A DNA stretch of 20,727 nt from JAYEHK01 sp034659475 (GTDB lineage Bacteria; Bacillota; Syntrophomonadia; Syntrophomonadales; Syntrophomonadaceae). The translations under genes and the position numbers were made by a program. Positions 1-6,948 of the stretch are shown in pieces. Positions within the stretch are counted from its first letter, which is position 1, and every line of letters starts with the position of its first letter. The notes beneath the pieces are model-generated. The model worked only from the letters and a program-made list of their open reading frames with translations. It searched no databases and was not told where the DNA came from. The DNA is taken from the NCBI GenBank assembly GCA_034659475.1, contig JAYEHK010000052.1:1-20727 (forward strand). The letters run 5' to 3'.

Positions 1-1
1 G

Positions 2-193
2 TTCTATTTCCGTACAACAGATGTAACCGGTATCATTGAACTTCCAGAAGGAGTGGAAATGGTTATGCCTGGAGACAATGTAGAAATGGATATCTCACTG
101 ATTACGCCAATCGCCGTTGAAGAAGGGTTGCGTTTCGCAATCAGAGAAGGCGGAAGAACCGTTGGCGCTGGTGTTGTTAGTGCCCTGAAATAA
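2..193 (+). CDS. tuf: Elongation factor Tu, C-terminal end (partial)
   Basis: The reading frame is open from base 2 to a TAA at 191-193 and gives the last 63 residues of EF-Tu; the 5' part lies outside the window. It begins FYFRTTDVTG and ends GRTVGAGVVSALK, the end of domain 3, which helps bind aminoacyl-tRNA. EF-Tu is the cytosolic GTPase that delivers aminoacyl-tRNA to the ribosomal A site. The GTP-binding domain is not visible here. tuf directly before rpsJ is the usual junction between the str and S10 clusters in Firmicutes. The 108-nt gap to rpsJ holds two hairpins. Confidence 0.97.
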   Translation, partial: FYFRTTDVTGIIELPEGVEMVMPGDNVEMDISLITPIAVEEGLRFAIREGGRTVGAGVVSALK

Positions 194-217
194 GAAGACC
201 GAGTAAAACCTGCCGAA

Positions 218-247
218 GGGGCAAGGGGCCAGAAGGTCCTTTGCCCC
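218..247 (+). promoter_or_regulatory. 13-bp hairpin in the tuf-rpsJ leader
   Basis: Bases 218-230 pair with 235-247 along 13 bp (11 Watson-Crick, 2 G-U) around an AGAA loop. No run of T follows, so it is not a standard intrinsic terminator. It could be a pause or processing site, a 3' stabiliser for tuf mRNA, or part of an S10-operon leader. The structure is read directly from the sequence; the role is inference. Confidence 0.5.
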
Positions 248-250
248 CAA

Positions 251-266
251 ACACGCGGCAGCGTGT
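251..266 (+). promoter_or_regulatory. Second small hairpin before rpsJ
   Basis: ACACGC (251-256) and GCGTGT (261-266) form a perfect 6-bp stem around GGCA. It starts three bases after the 13-bp hairpin and ends 18 bases before the rpsJ ribosome binding site AAGGAGGT (285-292), leaving that site single-stranded. The two hairpins fill most of the tuf-rpsJ gap. I see no -35/-10 pair here. Confidence 0.4.
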
Positions 267-301
267 AATAAATGAACCCAGTCTAAGGAGGTTTAACGAT
301 A

Positions 302-610
302 GTGAGCCAGCAAAAAGTAAGAATCCGTTTAAAGGCATTCGATCACAAGCTCCTGGATCAGTCTTCCGTGAAAATTGTTGAGACAGCGAAGAAGAACGGG
401 GCTAGTGTATCAGGTCCGATTCCATTGCCGACCGAAAAGAGTATCTATACAATTCTCAGGTCGCCACATGTAAACAAGGATTCAAGAGAACAGTTTGAGA
501 TGAGAACCCACAAGAGACTAATTGACATACTGGATCCGAATCCAAAAACAATCGATGCTCTCATGCACCTGGATCTACCTTCAGGTGTAGACATTGAGAT
601 TAAATTGTAG
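302..610 (+). CDS. rpsJ: 30S ribosomal protein S10
   Basis: S10 sits in the head of the small subunit and, as NusE, also joins NusB in transcription antitermination. The 102-residue product has the family's full length. It opens MSQQKVRIRLKAFDHKLLD and carries the typical GPIPLPTEKSIYTILRSPHV segment near residues 38-57 and the HKRLIDI motif near residues 69-75. The start is GTG at 302, placed nine bases after AAGGAGGT. It is the first gene of the S10 block, 108 nt after tuf and, unusually, 135 nt before rplC, a gap that holds possible RNA structure. Confidence 0.98.
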   Translation: MSQQKVRIRLKAFDHKLLDQSSVKIVETAKKNGASVSGPIPLPTEKSIYTILRSPHVNKDSREQFEMRTHKRLIDILDPNPKTIDALMHLDLPSGVDIEIKL

Positions 611-618
611 GTGAGGAA

Positions 619-716
619 CCGGTGCTGATGGGCCAGTGGGGACAAAGGCCCGGAGGCGGAAAAACCCGGAAAAAGTAGAGGTGAAGTTGGAGTTCCCACT
701 TCTAACCAATCACCGG
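619..716 (+). promoter_or_regulatory. Candidate structured RNA between rpsJ and rplC
   Basis: Within the 135-nt gap, CCGGTG (619-624) can pair with CACCGG (711-716) and enclose a GGGCC/GGCCC stem (630-634 with 647-651) and a GAAGT/ACTTC stem (683-687 with 698-702). A competing fold pairs GGTGA (680-684) with TCACC (710-714) and TTGG (687-690) with CCAA (706-709), a 9-bp stem with a 2-base bulge that cannot coexist with the closing stem. The rplC ribosome binding site (730-736) lies just downstream. The pairing is seen; regulation by a ribosomal protein is inference. Confidence 0.4.
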
Positions 717-745
717 AGAATTCTCAGCTAGGAGGTAGTTAAAAG

Positions 746-1381
746 GTGGCTAATGTAAAAAAAGCTATCATGGGTGTAAAAGTTGGCATGACTCAGGTAT
801 TTGATGAGGATGGCAGAGCAATTCCTGTGACAGTAGTTGAATCAGGTCCTAACATTGTATTGCAGAAGAAGAAAACAGAAACAGACGGATACAATGCCAT
901 CCAGGTGGGGTTTGGTAACATCAAGGAAAAAAAGGTAAACAAACCCGAAATGGGACATTTCAAAAAAGCAGGTGTAAAGCCTGTACGCTTTGTTAAGGAA
1001 TTTCGTATTGAAAATGTAGACGAATATGAATTAGGATCAGAGATTGATGTGGATGTATTCTCTGTTGGTGATGTCGTCGATGTAGTAGGAACGACCAAAG
1101 GAAAAGGGTTTGCTGGCACAGTCAAAAGGCATAACTTTGCCAGAGGATCCATGGGCCATGGCTCGAAATACCATCGTCGTCCAGGTTCGTTGGGAGCAAT
1201 GGGACCAGCTCGTGTTTTTAAGGGCAGGCCAATGCCGGGACAAATGGGTGGAGATAGAGTAACGGTACAGGCTTTAAAAGTCGTAAAGGTCTATCCCGAG
1301 AAGAACCTAATCCTTATCAAGGGTGCAATACCAGGACCCAAAAAGGGTCTGGTTGTAATAAAGAATTCAGTTAAGGCTTAG
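746..1381 (+). CDS. rplC: 50S ribosomal protein L3
   Basis: L3 is a primary assembly protein of the large subunit; its extension reaches toward the peptidyl transferase centre. The 211-residue product has full length. The N-terminal KVGMTQVFDEDG motif (about residues 12-23) and the basic GSMGHGSKYHRRPGSLGAM loop (about residues 134-152) identify it. The start is GTG at 746, nine bases after AGGAGGT (730-736). It lies downstream of the possible structured RNA in the rpsJ-rplC gap, so its expression is the one most likely to be touched by any control acting there. Confidence 0.98.
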   Translation: MANVKKAIMGVKVGMTQVFDEDGRAIPVTVVESGPNIVLQKKKTETDGYNAIQVGFGNIKEKKVNKPEMGHFKKAGVKPVRFVKEFRIENVDEYELGSEIDVDVFSVGDVVDVVGTTKGKGFAGTVKRHNFARGSMGHGSKYHRRPGSLGAMGPARVFKGRPMPGQMGGDRVTVQALKVVKVYPEKNLILIKGAIPGPKKGLVVIKNSVKA

Positions 1382-1405
1382 TTGGATGCGAAGGAGGTTA
1401 AGAAG

Positions 1406-2029
1406 ATGCCTAAAGTAGCATTGCATGACATGCGTGGAGCCCAGGTCGGCGAGATCGAGCTTAAAGATAGCGTCTTCGGCATAGAGCCTAATGAGGCTGT
1501 TATGTATGAATTTGTAAAAATGCAGCTCGCAAATAAACGTCAGGGAACCTCTTCAACCAAAACCAGAGCAGAGGTTAGAGGGGGCGGAAAGAAACCCTGG
1601 AGACAAAAGGGAACCGGACGTGCACGGGTAGGAAGTAGCAGAAACCCTGTATGGAAGGGTGGAGGAATTGCCTTTGGTCCAAAGCCAAGAGATTATTCGT
1701 ATCGCCTGCCGAAAAAAGTTAGAAGATTGGCTATGAGATCAGCATTATCCAGCAAGGTATTGGATCTGAATATTATTGTCGTTGATCAATTTGATTTCGA
1801 AGAGCCAAAGACCAAACTGATGGTTGAAGCGTTAAAAGCGCTGAACGCAAGCACCAAAACACTGGTAGTAACAGCAGATGGAGACCAGAATGTGCTCAAA
1901 TCAGCCCGCAATATTCCTGGCGTAAAGCCGCTAAGAGCAGATTTTATAAACGTGTATGATATCCTGAATCATAAAACCTTGCTCATAACCAGGGATGCCG
2001 TTGCCAGGGTAGAGGAGGTATTTGCGTAA
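1406..2029 (+). CDS. rplD: 50S ribosomal protein L4
   Basis: L4 binds 23S rRNA near the exit tunnel; in Gammaproteobacteria it also represses the S10 operon. A longer frame opens with TTG at 1382, but AAGGAGGTT lies at 1391-1399 inside that extension and points to ATG at 1406, giving MPKVALHDM and 207 residues, the family's usual size. The tunnel loop is visible near residues 45-100, with EVRGGGKKPWRQKGTGRARVG, and is followed by the globular RNA-binding part. It starts 24 nt after rplC and stops one base before rplW. Confidence 0.97.
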   Translation: MPKVALHDMRGAQVGEIELKDSVFGIEPNEAVMYEFVKMQLANKRQGTSSTKTRAEVRGGGKKPWRQKGTGRARVGSSRNPVWKGGGIAFGPKPRDYSYRLPKKVRRLAMRSALSSKVLDLNIIVVDQFDFEEPKTKLMVEALKALNASTKTLVVTADGDQNVLKSARNIPGVKPLRADFINVYDILNHKTLLITRDAVARVEEVFA

Positions 2030-2030
2030 G

Positions 2031-2318
2031 ATGAAAGATTACAGAGATATTATTATCAAACCGGTGGTCACGGAAAAATCCATGGATCTGTTGGTTGATA
2101 ACAAATACACCTTTATTGTTGACAAAAAGGCAAACAAAACCGAAATCAAGAATGCCATTGAAAAAATATTTAACGTCAGGGTTGAAAAGGTTTACACCAT
2201 AAATGTTAAGGGTAAACCCAAACGTCTGGGGAGATATGAAGGAAGAACACCCAGTCGCAAAAAAGCAATCGTCGCGCTGAAGCCCGGACAGAAGATTAAA
2301 TTATTTGAAGGCATGTAA
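2031..2318 (+). CDS. rplW: 50S ribosomal protein L23
   Basis: L23 lies at the tunnel exit and is the docking site for trigger factor and signal recognition particle. The start is ATG at 2031 (MKDYRDIIIKPVVTEKS), giving 95 residues. An in-frame TTG at 2022 is only three bases from AGGAGG (2013-2018), too close, so I reject it. The IIKPVVTEKS motif and the C-terminal GRTPSRKKAIVALKPGQKI are diagnostic. The ribosome binding site lies inside the end of rplD, so the two genes are probably translationally coupled. Confidence 0.97.
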   Translation: MKDYRDIIIKPVVTEKSMDLLVDNKYTFIVDKKANKTEIKNAIEKIFNVRVEKVYTINVKGKPKRLGRYEGRTPSRKKAIVALKPGQKIKLFEGM

Positions 2319-2356
2319 ATTCACGGTTTCGTGTGCTGTAAGGAGTGAAAAAAGAG

Positions 2357-3181
2357 ATGGGCATAAAGAAATTCAAGCCTACAACACCTAGTAGAAGACA
2401 TATGACGGTGATGAGTTTTGATGAAATCACCAAAAACGAACCCGAAAAGAGTTTGACCGTAACCCTGAAAAGTAAAGCCGGAAGAAACGCAAATGGGCGT
2501 ATAACCGTTAGACATCAGGGTGGAGGACATAAACGCTTATATCGTATCGTTGATTTCAAAAGAATCAAAGATAATGTTCCTGCAAAAGTAGCTTCTATCG
2601 AGTATGATCCAAACCGTTCTGCGAACATTGCCTTGTTGCATTATGCAGATGGTGCCAAAGCTTATATCATCGCTCCCCAGAATCTGAAAGTGGGAGATGT
2701 GGTTGAATCTGGAGCCAAAGCTGATATTAAAACAGGAAACACATTGGCATTAAAAAACATTCCAGTAGGTTCCTTAATCCATAATATAGAGCTTAGGCCT
2801 GGAAAAGGCGGACAAATGGTACGTGCAGCAGGCGCAGTTGCTCAGTTGATGGCAAAAGAAGGCAACTATGCACATATAAGACTTCCGTCGGGAGAGGTAC
2901 GTTTGGTTCATCTCACGTGCAGAGCTACGCTGGGTCAGGTTGGAAACATTGATTATGAAAATCAGACCTATGGTAAAGCTGGGAAATCTCGCTGGATGGG
3001 TATTCGCCCCACAGTCAGAGGTTCAGTAATGAATCCGAACGATCATCCCCATGGTGGTGGAGAAGGGCGTGCTCCTATCGGTAGAAAATATCCTGTATCC
3101 CCCTGGGGCAAAATTGCTATCGGTGGAAAAACCCGTAAGAAAAAACCGTCAGATAGCATGATCGTCAGGAAACGCAAGTAA
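2357..3181 (+). CDS. rplB: 50S ribosomal protein L2
   Basis: L2 is required for subunit joining and peptidyl transfer. I place the start at ATG 2357 (MGIKKFKPTTPSRRHMT), because TAAGGAG at 2339-2345 is its ribosome binding site; an upstream GTG at 2345 overlaps that site. This gives 274 residues, typical for L2. The conserved NPNDHPHGGGEGRAPIGR segment near the C-terminus holds the histidine at about residue 230 that corresponds to the functionally important histidine known in E. coli L2. It sits between rplW and rpsS, as in most bacteria. Confidence 0.98.
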   Translation: MGIKKFKPTTPSRRHMTVMSFDEITKNEPEKSLTVTLKSKAGRNANGRITVRHQGGGHKRLYRIVDFKRIKDNVPAKVASIEYDPNRSANIALLHYADGAKAYIIAPQNLKVGDVVESGAKADIKTGNTLALKNIPVGSLIHNIELRPGKGGQMVRAAGAVAQLMAKEGNYAHIRLPSGEVRLVHLTCRATLGQVGNIDYENQTYGKAGKSRWMGIRPTVRGSVMNPNDHPHGGGEGRAPIGRKYPVSPWGKIAIGGKTRKKKPSDSMIVRKRK

Positions 3182-3194
3182 AGGAGGTCTTTAA

Positions 3195-3479
3195 ATGGCT
3201 AGGTCGTTAAAAAAAGGACCTTATGTTGAAGAGAAGCTATTAAATAGAGTGGAAACGTTGAATGAATCAGGTCAGAAGAAGGTCGTCAAAACCTGGTCCA
3301 GACGTTCCACTATAATGCCACAGTTTGTTGGTCACACACTGGCCGTGCATGATGGACGCAAGCATATCCCTGTTTACATCACCGAGGATATGGTGGGGTT
3401 AAAACTGGGTGAATTTGCTCCCACCAGAACCTACAGAGGCCATGCTGGGAAGAATGAAAAGTCCAGCCGACCAAGGTAG
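3195..3479 (+). CDS. rpsS: 30S ribosomal protein S19
   Basis: S19 is a head protein of the small subunit that pairs with S13 near the A-site tRNA. The 94-residue product begins MARSLKKGPYVEEKLL and contains the family signature near residues 34-80, including TWSRRSTIMPQFVGHTLAVH, the GRKHIPVYI strand and GEFAPTRTYRGH. It is full length. ATG follows AAGGAGGT with standard spacing, 13 nt after rplB and 17 nt before rplV. Confidence 0.98.
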   Translation: MARSLKKGPYVEEKLLNRVETLNESGQKKVVKTWSRRSTIMPQFVGHTLAVHDGRKHIPVYITEDMVGLKLGEFAPTRTYRGHAGKNEKSSRPR

Positions 3480-3496
3480 AAGGGAGGAAGAATAAT

Positions 3497-3838
3497 ATGG
3501 AAGCAAGAGCTAAAGCTCGTCATATTCGCGTATCTCCTTTTAAAGCCCGTCAGGTTGCTGATCTGATCAGAGGAAAAGAAACCAATGAGGCCGTGGGGAT
3601 CCTTAGATACACCAACCGCAAATCGTCGCCCCTGATTGGCAAAGTATTGAACGCAGCCATCGCCAACGCAGAGCACAATTATGACATGGATTCTGATAAT
3701 CTGTATGTATCAGAAATTATGATCGATGAAGGACCAGTTCTGAAAAGGATGAAACCCAGAGCCTATGGAAGAGCTGATGTTATGCGGCATAGAACCAGTC
3801 ATATTACGGTGGTGTTACGCGAAAGGGAGGTTAAATAG
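3497..3838 (+). CDS. rplV: 50S ribosomal protein L22
   Basis: L22 contacts all six domains of 23S rRNA, and its loop lines the exit tunnel at the constriction next to L4. The product has 113 residues. RVSPFKARQVADLIRG near residues 11-26 is the family signature, and the loop GPVLKRMKPRAYGRADVMRHRTSHI lies near residues 79-103. The stop TAG shares its last base with the GTG start of rpsC (TAGTG), so translation of the two is probably coupled. The ribosome binding site of rpsC lies in the last codons of this gene. Confidence 0.98.
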   Translation: MEARAKARHIRVSPFKARQVADLIRGKETNEAVGILRYTNRKSSPLIGKVLNAAIANAEHNYDMDSDNLYVSEIMIDEGPVLKRMKPRAYGRADVMRHRTSHITVVLREREVK

Positions 3839-4512
3839 TGGGTCAGAAGGTACATCCTAAAGGCTTTAGAATCGGCATTATCAGAACCTGGGATTCCAAC
3901 TGGTATGCAGATAGAGATTACAGTGATTTACTTCACGAAGACTATAAGATCAGGAAACTTGTGAAGGATCGCTTTTATACAGCAGGCATTTCCCGCGTTG
4001 AAATACAGAGAACTGGAAACCGTGTTCGGGTAACCATTCATACTGCCAAACCGGGAATTGTTATTGGCCGTGGCGGCGGAGAAGTAGAAAGATTGAAAAA
4101 GGATCTCGCAGCACTTACGGGCAAGAATATGAATATTAACATTCAGGAAATCAAGAAACCAGAATTGGATGCCCAGATCGTAGCTGAAAACGTTGCGCAG
4201 CAGTTGGAAAAGAGAGTGTCCTTCCGTAGAGCCATGAAGCAGTCCGTTCAGAGAACCATGCGTGCTGGCGCAATTGGCATGAAGATGGCCGTTGCTGGTC
4301 GTCTGGGTGGTGCGGAAATTGCTAGATCGGAATGGTATTCCGAGGGTAAGGTTCCACTGCACACGTTAAGGGCCGACATTGATTACGGATTTGCTGAAGC
4401 AAACACAACGTATGGCAAAATTGGCATCAAGGTCTGGATCAACCGCGGAGAAGTGATTCCTGAGGCAAAGAAAAGACCGCAACAGAAAGTAGTGGAGGAG
4501 GCAGAGAAATAA
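3838..4512 (+). CDS. rpsC: 30S ribosomal protein S3
   Basis: S3 lies at the mRNA entry channel and takes part in unwinding mRNA. The 224-residue product opens MGQKVHPKGFRIGIIRTWDS, has a KH domain with the GRGG loop near residues 76-79 (PGIVIGRGGGEVERL), and a C-terminal domain with GAIGMKMAVAGRLGGAEIAR near residues 142-161. It starts with GTG at 3838, sharing one base with the rplV stop, and its own stop shares one base with the rplP start (TAATG). The charged tail ending QQKVVEEAEK is of ordinary length. Confidence 0.98.
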   Translation: MGQKVHPKGFRIGIIRTWDSNWYADRDYSDLLHEDYKIRKLVKDRFYTAGISRVEIQRTGNRVRVTIHTAKPGIVIGRGGGEVERLKKDLAALTGKNMNINIQEIKKPELDAQIVAENVAQQLEKRVSFRRAMKQSVQRTMRAGAIGMKMAVAGRLGGAEIARSEWYSEGKVPLHTLRADIDYGFAEANTTYGKIGIKVWINRGEVIPEAKKRPQQKVVEEAEK

Positions 4513-4946
4513 TGCTTACCCCAAAGCGATTAAAATACAGAAAACAGCATCGCCCCAGCCTGAAAGGCAAAGCGAACAAAGGGAACACAGTCACGTACGG
4601 CGAGTATGGTCTGCAATCATTAGAAGCCGCCTGGATTACCAACCGGCAGATTGAAGCAGCCCGTATTGCGATCAACAGACATGTTAAAAGAGGTGGAAAA
4701 CTGTGGATCAAAATTTTTCCGGATCGTCCGATCACAGCAAAACCAGCTGAGACCCGCATGGGAAAAGGCAAAGGAACACCGGAAAAATGGATAGCCGTTG
4801 TAAAACCTGGCAGGGTAATGTTCGAACTCTCCGGAGTTGAGGAAGAAGTCGCCAGGGAAGCCATGAGACTGGCTGCACACAAACTGCCTGTGAAGTGTAA
4901 GTTTGTAAAAAGAGAAGAAATGGGTGGTGAGGTTAGTGAAAGCTAA
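4512..4946 (+). CDS. rplP: 50S ribosomal protein L16
   Basis: L16 organises the central protuberance and tRNA binding sites of the large subunit. The 144-residue product begins MLTPKRLKYRKQHRPSLKGK and has the conserved RGGKLWIKIFPDRPITAKP segment near residues 59-77 and the GKGKGTPEKWIAVVKPGR segment near residues 83-100. Both match the family. ATG at 4512 overlaps the rpsC stop by one base, with GGAGGAGG inside rpsC as ribosome binding site. The 3' end overlaps rpmC by 11 bases. Confidence 0.98.
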   Translation: MLTPKRLKYRKQHRPSLKGKANKGNTVTYGEYGLQSLEAAWITNRQIEAARIAINRHVKRGGKLWIKIFPDRPITAKPAETRMGKGKGTPEKWIAVVKPGRVMFELSGVEEEVAREAMRLAAHKLPVKCKFVKREEMGGEVSES

Positions 4947-5142
4947 GAAGATAAGGGAACTAACCGACGAGGAACTGGTAAAAAAGGTTTCTGATTATAA
5001 AGAAGAACTATTTAATCTAAGATTTCAAATGGCGACCGGGCAACTGGACAATCCTATGAGGATTAGGGATGTTCGTAAGAACATTGCCAGAGTTAAAACC
5101 GTGATTCGGCAGCGTGAAATTTTAGCAGAAAGTAACCAATAG
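4936..5142 (+). CDS. rpmC: 50S ribosomal protein L29
   Basis: L29 sits beside L23 at the tunnel exit. Four in-frame GTG/TTG-type positions are possible upstream; I choose GTG at 4936 because it gives MKAKKIRELTDEELVKK, the normal L29 N-terminus, and 68 residues. GTG at 4924 or 4927 would add three or four residues. The family helices are visible, with KEELFNLRFQMATGQLDNPMRI near residues 22-43. The gene overlaps rplP by 11 bases. The ribosome binding site is a weak GGTGAGG, so translation probably depends on ribosomes finishing rplP. Confidence 0.93.
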   Translation: MKAKKIRELTDEELVKKVSDYKEELFNLRFQMATGQLDNPMRIRDVRKNIARVKTVIRQREILAESNQ

Positions 5143-5157
5143 TAAGGAGGTCTAAGG

Positions 5158-5427
5158 GTGTCTGAAACGCAAGGCAACAGAAAAACTAGGATAGGCACAG
5201 TAACCAGTGATAAAATGGATAAGACCATTACTGTTTCGGTGGAAACTGTGAAACAGCATCCTCTCTATAAAAAGACCGTTAAGACCAGTAAGAAATACAA
5301 AACGCATGACGAGAATAACGAGGCGAAAACCGGCGATGAGGTCAGAATCATTGAGACCCGCCCCTTATCCAAAGATAAGAGATGGAGACTCGTAGAAGTT
5401 GTTCGGAAAGCCAAAACGCTAGGGTAG
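5158..5427 (+). CDS. rpsQ: 30S ribosomal protein S17
   Basis: S17 is a primary 16S rRNA-binding protein with an OB fold. The 89-residue product shows the family pattern: GTVTSDKMDKTITVSVE near residues 13-29, KYKTHDENNEAKTGDEVRI near residues 47-65 and ETRPLSKDKRWRLVEVV near residues 68-84. The start is GTG at 5158 after TAAGGAGGT. It follows rpmC by 15 nt and precedes rplN by 29 nt. I see no promoter here, so it is probably read from upstream. Confidence 0.98.
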   Translation: MSETQGNRKTRIGTVTSDKMDKTITVSVETVKQHPLYKKTVKTSKKYKTHDENNEAKTGDEVRIIETRPLSKDKRWRLVEVVRKAKTLG

Positions 5428-5456
5428 TTCTGCTAGTTTGAAGGGAGGTTTACGCC

Positions 5457-5825
5457 GTGATTCAGCAGGAAACAGTACTGCAGGTTGGAGACAACACGGG
5501 CGCTAAAAAGGTACTTTGTATCAAAGTGCTCGGCGGCTCAACCAGAAAATACGCCACCGTTGGAGATACAATCGTAGTAACGGTTAAAGAAGCATCTCCG
5601 GGTGGGGTTGTAAAAAAAGGTGAAGTAGTGAAGGCTGTAGTGGTTCGGACGAAGAAGGAAATCCGTAGACCGGATGGTTCCTATATTGCTTTTTCAGAAA
5701 ACGCTGCAGTAATCATAGACGACAATGGAAATCCAAAGGGGACTCGTATATTTGGTCCCGTGGCGAGAGAACTAAGGGATAGGAACTTCATGAAAATAGT
5801 ATCCCTAGCACCAGAAGTTCTGTAG
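5457..5825 (+). CDS. rplN: 50S ribosomal protein L14
   Basis: L14 lies on the subunit interface, near L19, and is the contact site of ribosomal silencing factor RsfS. The product has 122 residues, the standard size. The start MIQQETVLQVGDNTGAKKV and the segment GGVVKKGEVVKAVVVRTKKE (about residues 50-69) are typical, as is the end FGPVARELRDRNFMKIVSLAPEVL. GTG at 5457 follows GGGAGGT. This opens the classic spc group with rplX and rplE. Confidence 0.98.
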   Translation: MIQQETVLQVGDNTGAKKVLCIKVLGGSTRKYATVGDTIVVTVKEASPGGVVKKGEVVKAVVVRTKKEIRRPDGSYIAFSENAAVIIDDNGNPKGTRIFGPVARELRDRNFMKIVSLAPEVL

Positions 5826-5843
5826 TCAGTGGAGGTGGAAAGA

Positions 5844-6155
5844 ATGGATATCAAAAAAGGCGATATGGTTATGGTTCTGGCTGGAAAAGATGCCGGTAAA
5901 AAGGGAAAAGTATTAAGAGCTTTACCCAAAGACAGTCGGGTTGTAGTCGAAGGAATCAACCGTGCGAAGAAGCACCAGAGGCCCAGCAGAGCGATTCCGC
6001 AGGGCGGTATTCTGCAGATTGAAACACCCATTGATGTATCAAATGTCATGCTGCTTTGCAGTAAATGTAATAAACCTAGCCGCATTGGTAAAAAGGTACT
6101 CGAAAATGGTGAAAAAGTTCGGGTATGTAAGAAATGCGGAGAGGTATTAGATTAA
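5844..6155 (+). CDS. rplX: 50S ribosomal protein L24, four-cysteine form
   Basis: L24 initiates assembly of the large subunit. I use ATG 5844 (MDIKKGDMVMVLAGKDAGKKG) because the ribosome binding site GGAGGTGG (5831-5838) overlaps the alternative GTG at 5829; the product has 103 residues. A KOW motif lies near residues 5-32. The C-terminal part has CSKC (72-75) and CKKC (95-98), a likely zinc ribbon. B. subtilis L24 as I recall it lacks these cysteines, while many other bacteria have them. It follows rplN by 18 nt. Confidence 0.97.
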   Translation: MDIKKGDMVMVLAGKDAGKKGKVLRALPKDSRVVVEGINRAKKHQRPSRAIPQGGILQIETPIDVSNVMLLCSKCNKPSRIGKKVLENGEKVRVCKKCGEVLD

Positions 6156-6184
6156 TAACTCCGAGAAGGGAGGCTAGCTGATTA

Positions 6185-6721
6185 ATGTCAACGTTGTATG
6201 AACAATATAAACAGGAAATGATTCCAAAATTGATGGAAAAGTTTCAATATAAAAATGTAATGCAGGTTCCCAAACTGGAAAAAGTAATCCTGAATATCGG
6301 TGTTGGGGAAGCGGTACAAAATCCCAAGGCACTAGATGGAGCAGTTGGCGATCTAACAGCCATTTCGGGACAAAAACCAATCATTACAAAAGCGAAAAAC
6401 TCCATCGCAGGTTTTAAATTGCGAGAAGGGGTACCCATTGGATGTAAGGTTACGCTCCGTGGGGAGAGAATGTACGAATTCCTATACAGGTTAATCAATG
6501 TTGTACTTCCCCGTGTTCGTGACTTTAGAGGTGTATCTTCGCAGGCATTTGACGGGCGTGGCAATTATTCACTGGGCATTAAGGAACAAACCATTTTTCC
6601 GGAAATTGAATTCGATAAAATCGATAAAATCAGGGGACTTGAAGTGGTTATTGTTACAAGTGCGAATACAGATGAAGAAGCGCGTGAGTTATTAAGAAGC
6701 ATGGGAATGCCTTTTAGGTAA
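6185..6721 (+). CDS. rplE: 50S ribosomal protein L5
   Basis: L5 binds 5S rRNA in the central protuberance and touches the P-site tRNA. The product has 178 residues, full length. PKLEKVILNIGVGEAVQNPKAL near residues 29-50 and the AISGQKPIITKAKNSIAGFKLREG segment near residues 59-82 are family signatures, as is the loop RGVSSQAFDGRGNYSLGIKEQ. ATG at 6185 follows GGGAGG at slightly long spacing. It sits between rplX and rpsZ, the usual spc order. Confidence 0.98.
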   Translation: MSTLYEQYKQEMIPKLMEKFQYKNVMQVPKLEKVILNIGVGEAVQNPKALDGAVGDLTAISGQKPIITKAKNSIAGFKLREGVPIGCKVTLRGERMYEFLYRLINVVLPRVRDFRGVSSQAFDGRGNYSLGIKEQTIFPEIEFDKIDKIRGLEVVIVTSANTDEEARELLRSMGMPFR

Positions 6722-6736
6722 AAAGGGGGTTTAAGA

Positions 6737-6922
6737 ATGGCCAAGAAGTCAATGATTGCAAAGCAAAAACGCCCACAGAAATATCAAGTTCGGGAATACA
6801 ATCGCTGCAAGATTTGCGGAAGACCGAGAGCTTACATGAACAAATTTGGTATGTGCAGGGTATGCTTTAGAGAGTTAGCTCATAAAGGAGAAATTCCTGG
6901 TGTAACCAAGTCAAGCTGGTAG
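6737..6922 (+). CDS. rpsZ: 30S ribosomal protein S14, type Z (zinc-binding)
   Basis: S14 is a late-binding protein of the small-subunit head. At 61 residues this is the short form, with CKIC at 24-27 and CRVC at 40-43 forming a four-cysteine zinc site. Firmicutes often carry this form in the spc operon and a zinc-free longer paralogue elsewhere, made when zinc is scarce; no paralogue is in the window. The start MAKKSMIAKQKRPQKYQVREYNRC is normal, with a GGGGGT-type ribosome binding site. It follows rplE by 15 nt. Confidence 0.98.
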   Translation: MAKKSMIAKQKRPQKYQVREYNRCKICGRPRAYMNKFGMCRVCFRELAHKGEIPGVTKSSW

Positions 6923-6948
6923 GTTTTCGAATAAAGGAGGTACAGAAT

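Noticed and set aside
445..699. Minus-strand open frames across the ribosomal genes (for example 445-699, 793-1152, 3928-4362, 4439-4882).
   Set aside because: Each lies antisense to a well-identified ribosomal gene and shows no known protein; they are shadow frames.
1382..1405. Longer L4 starting at TTG 1382.
   Set aside because: The ribosome binding site lies inside the extension, and the ATG at 1406 gives the normal L4 N-terminus.
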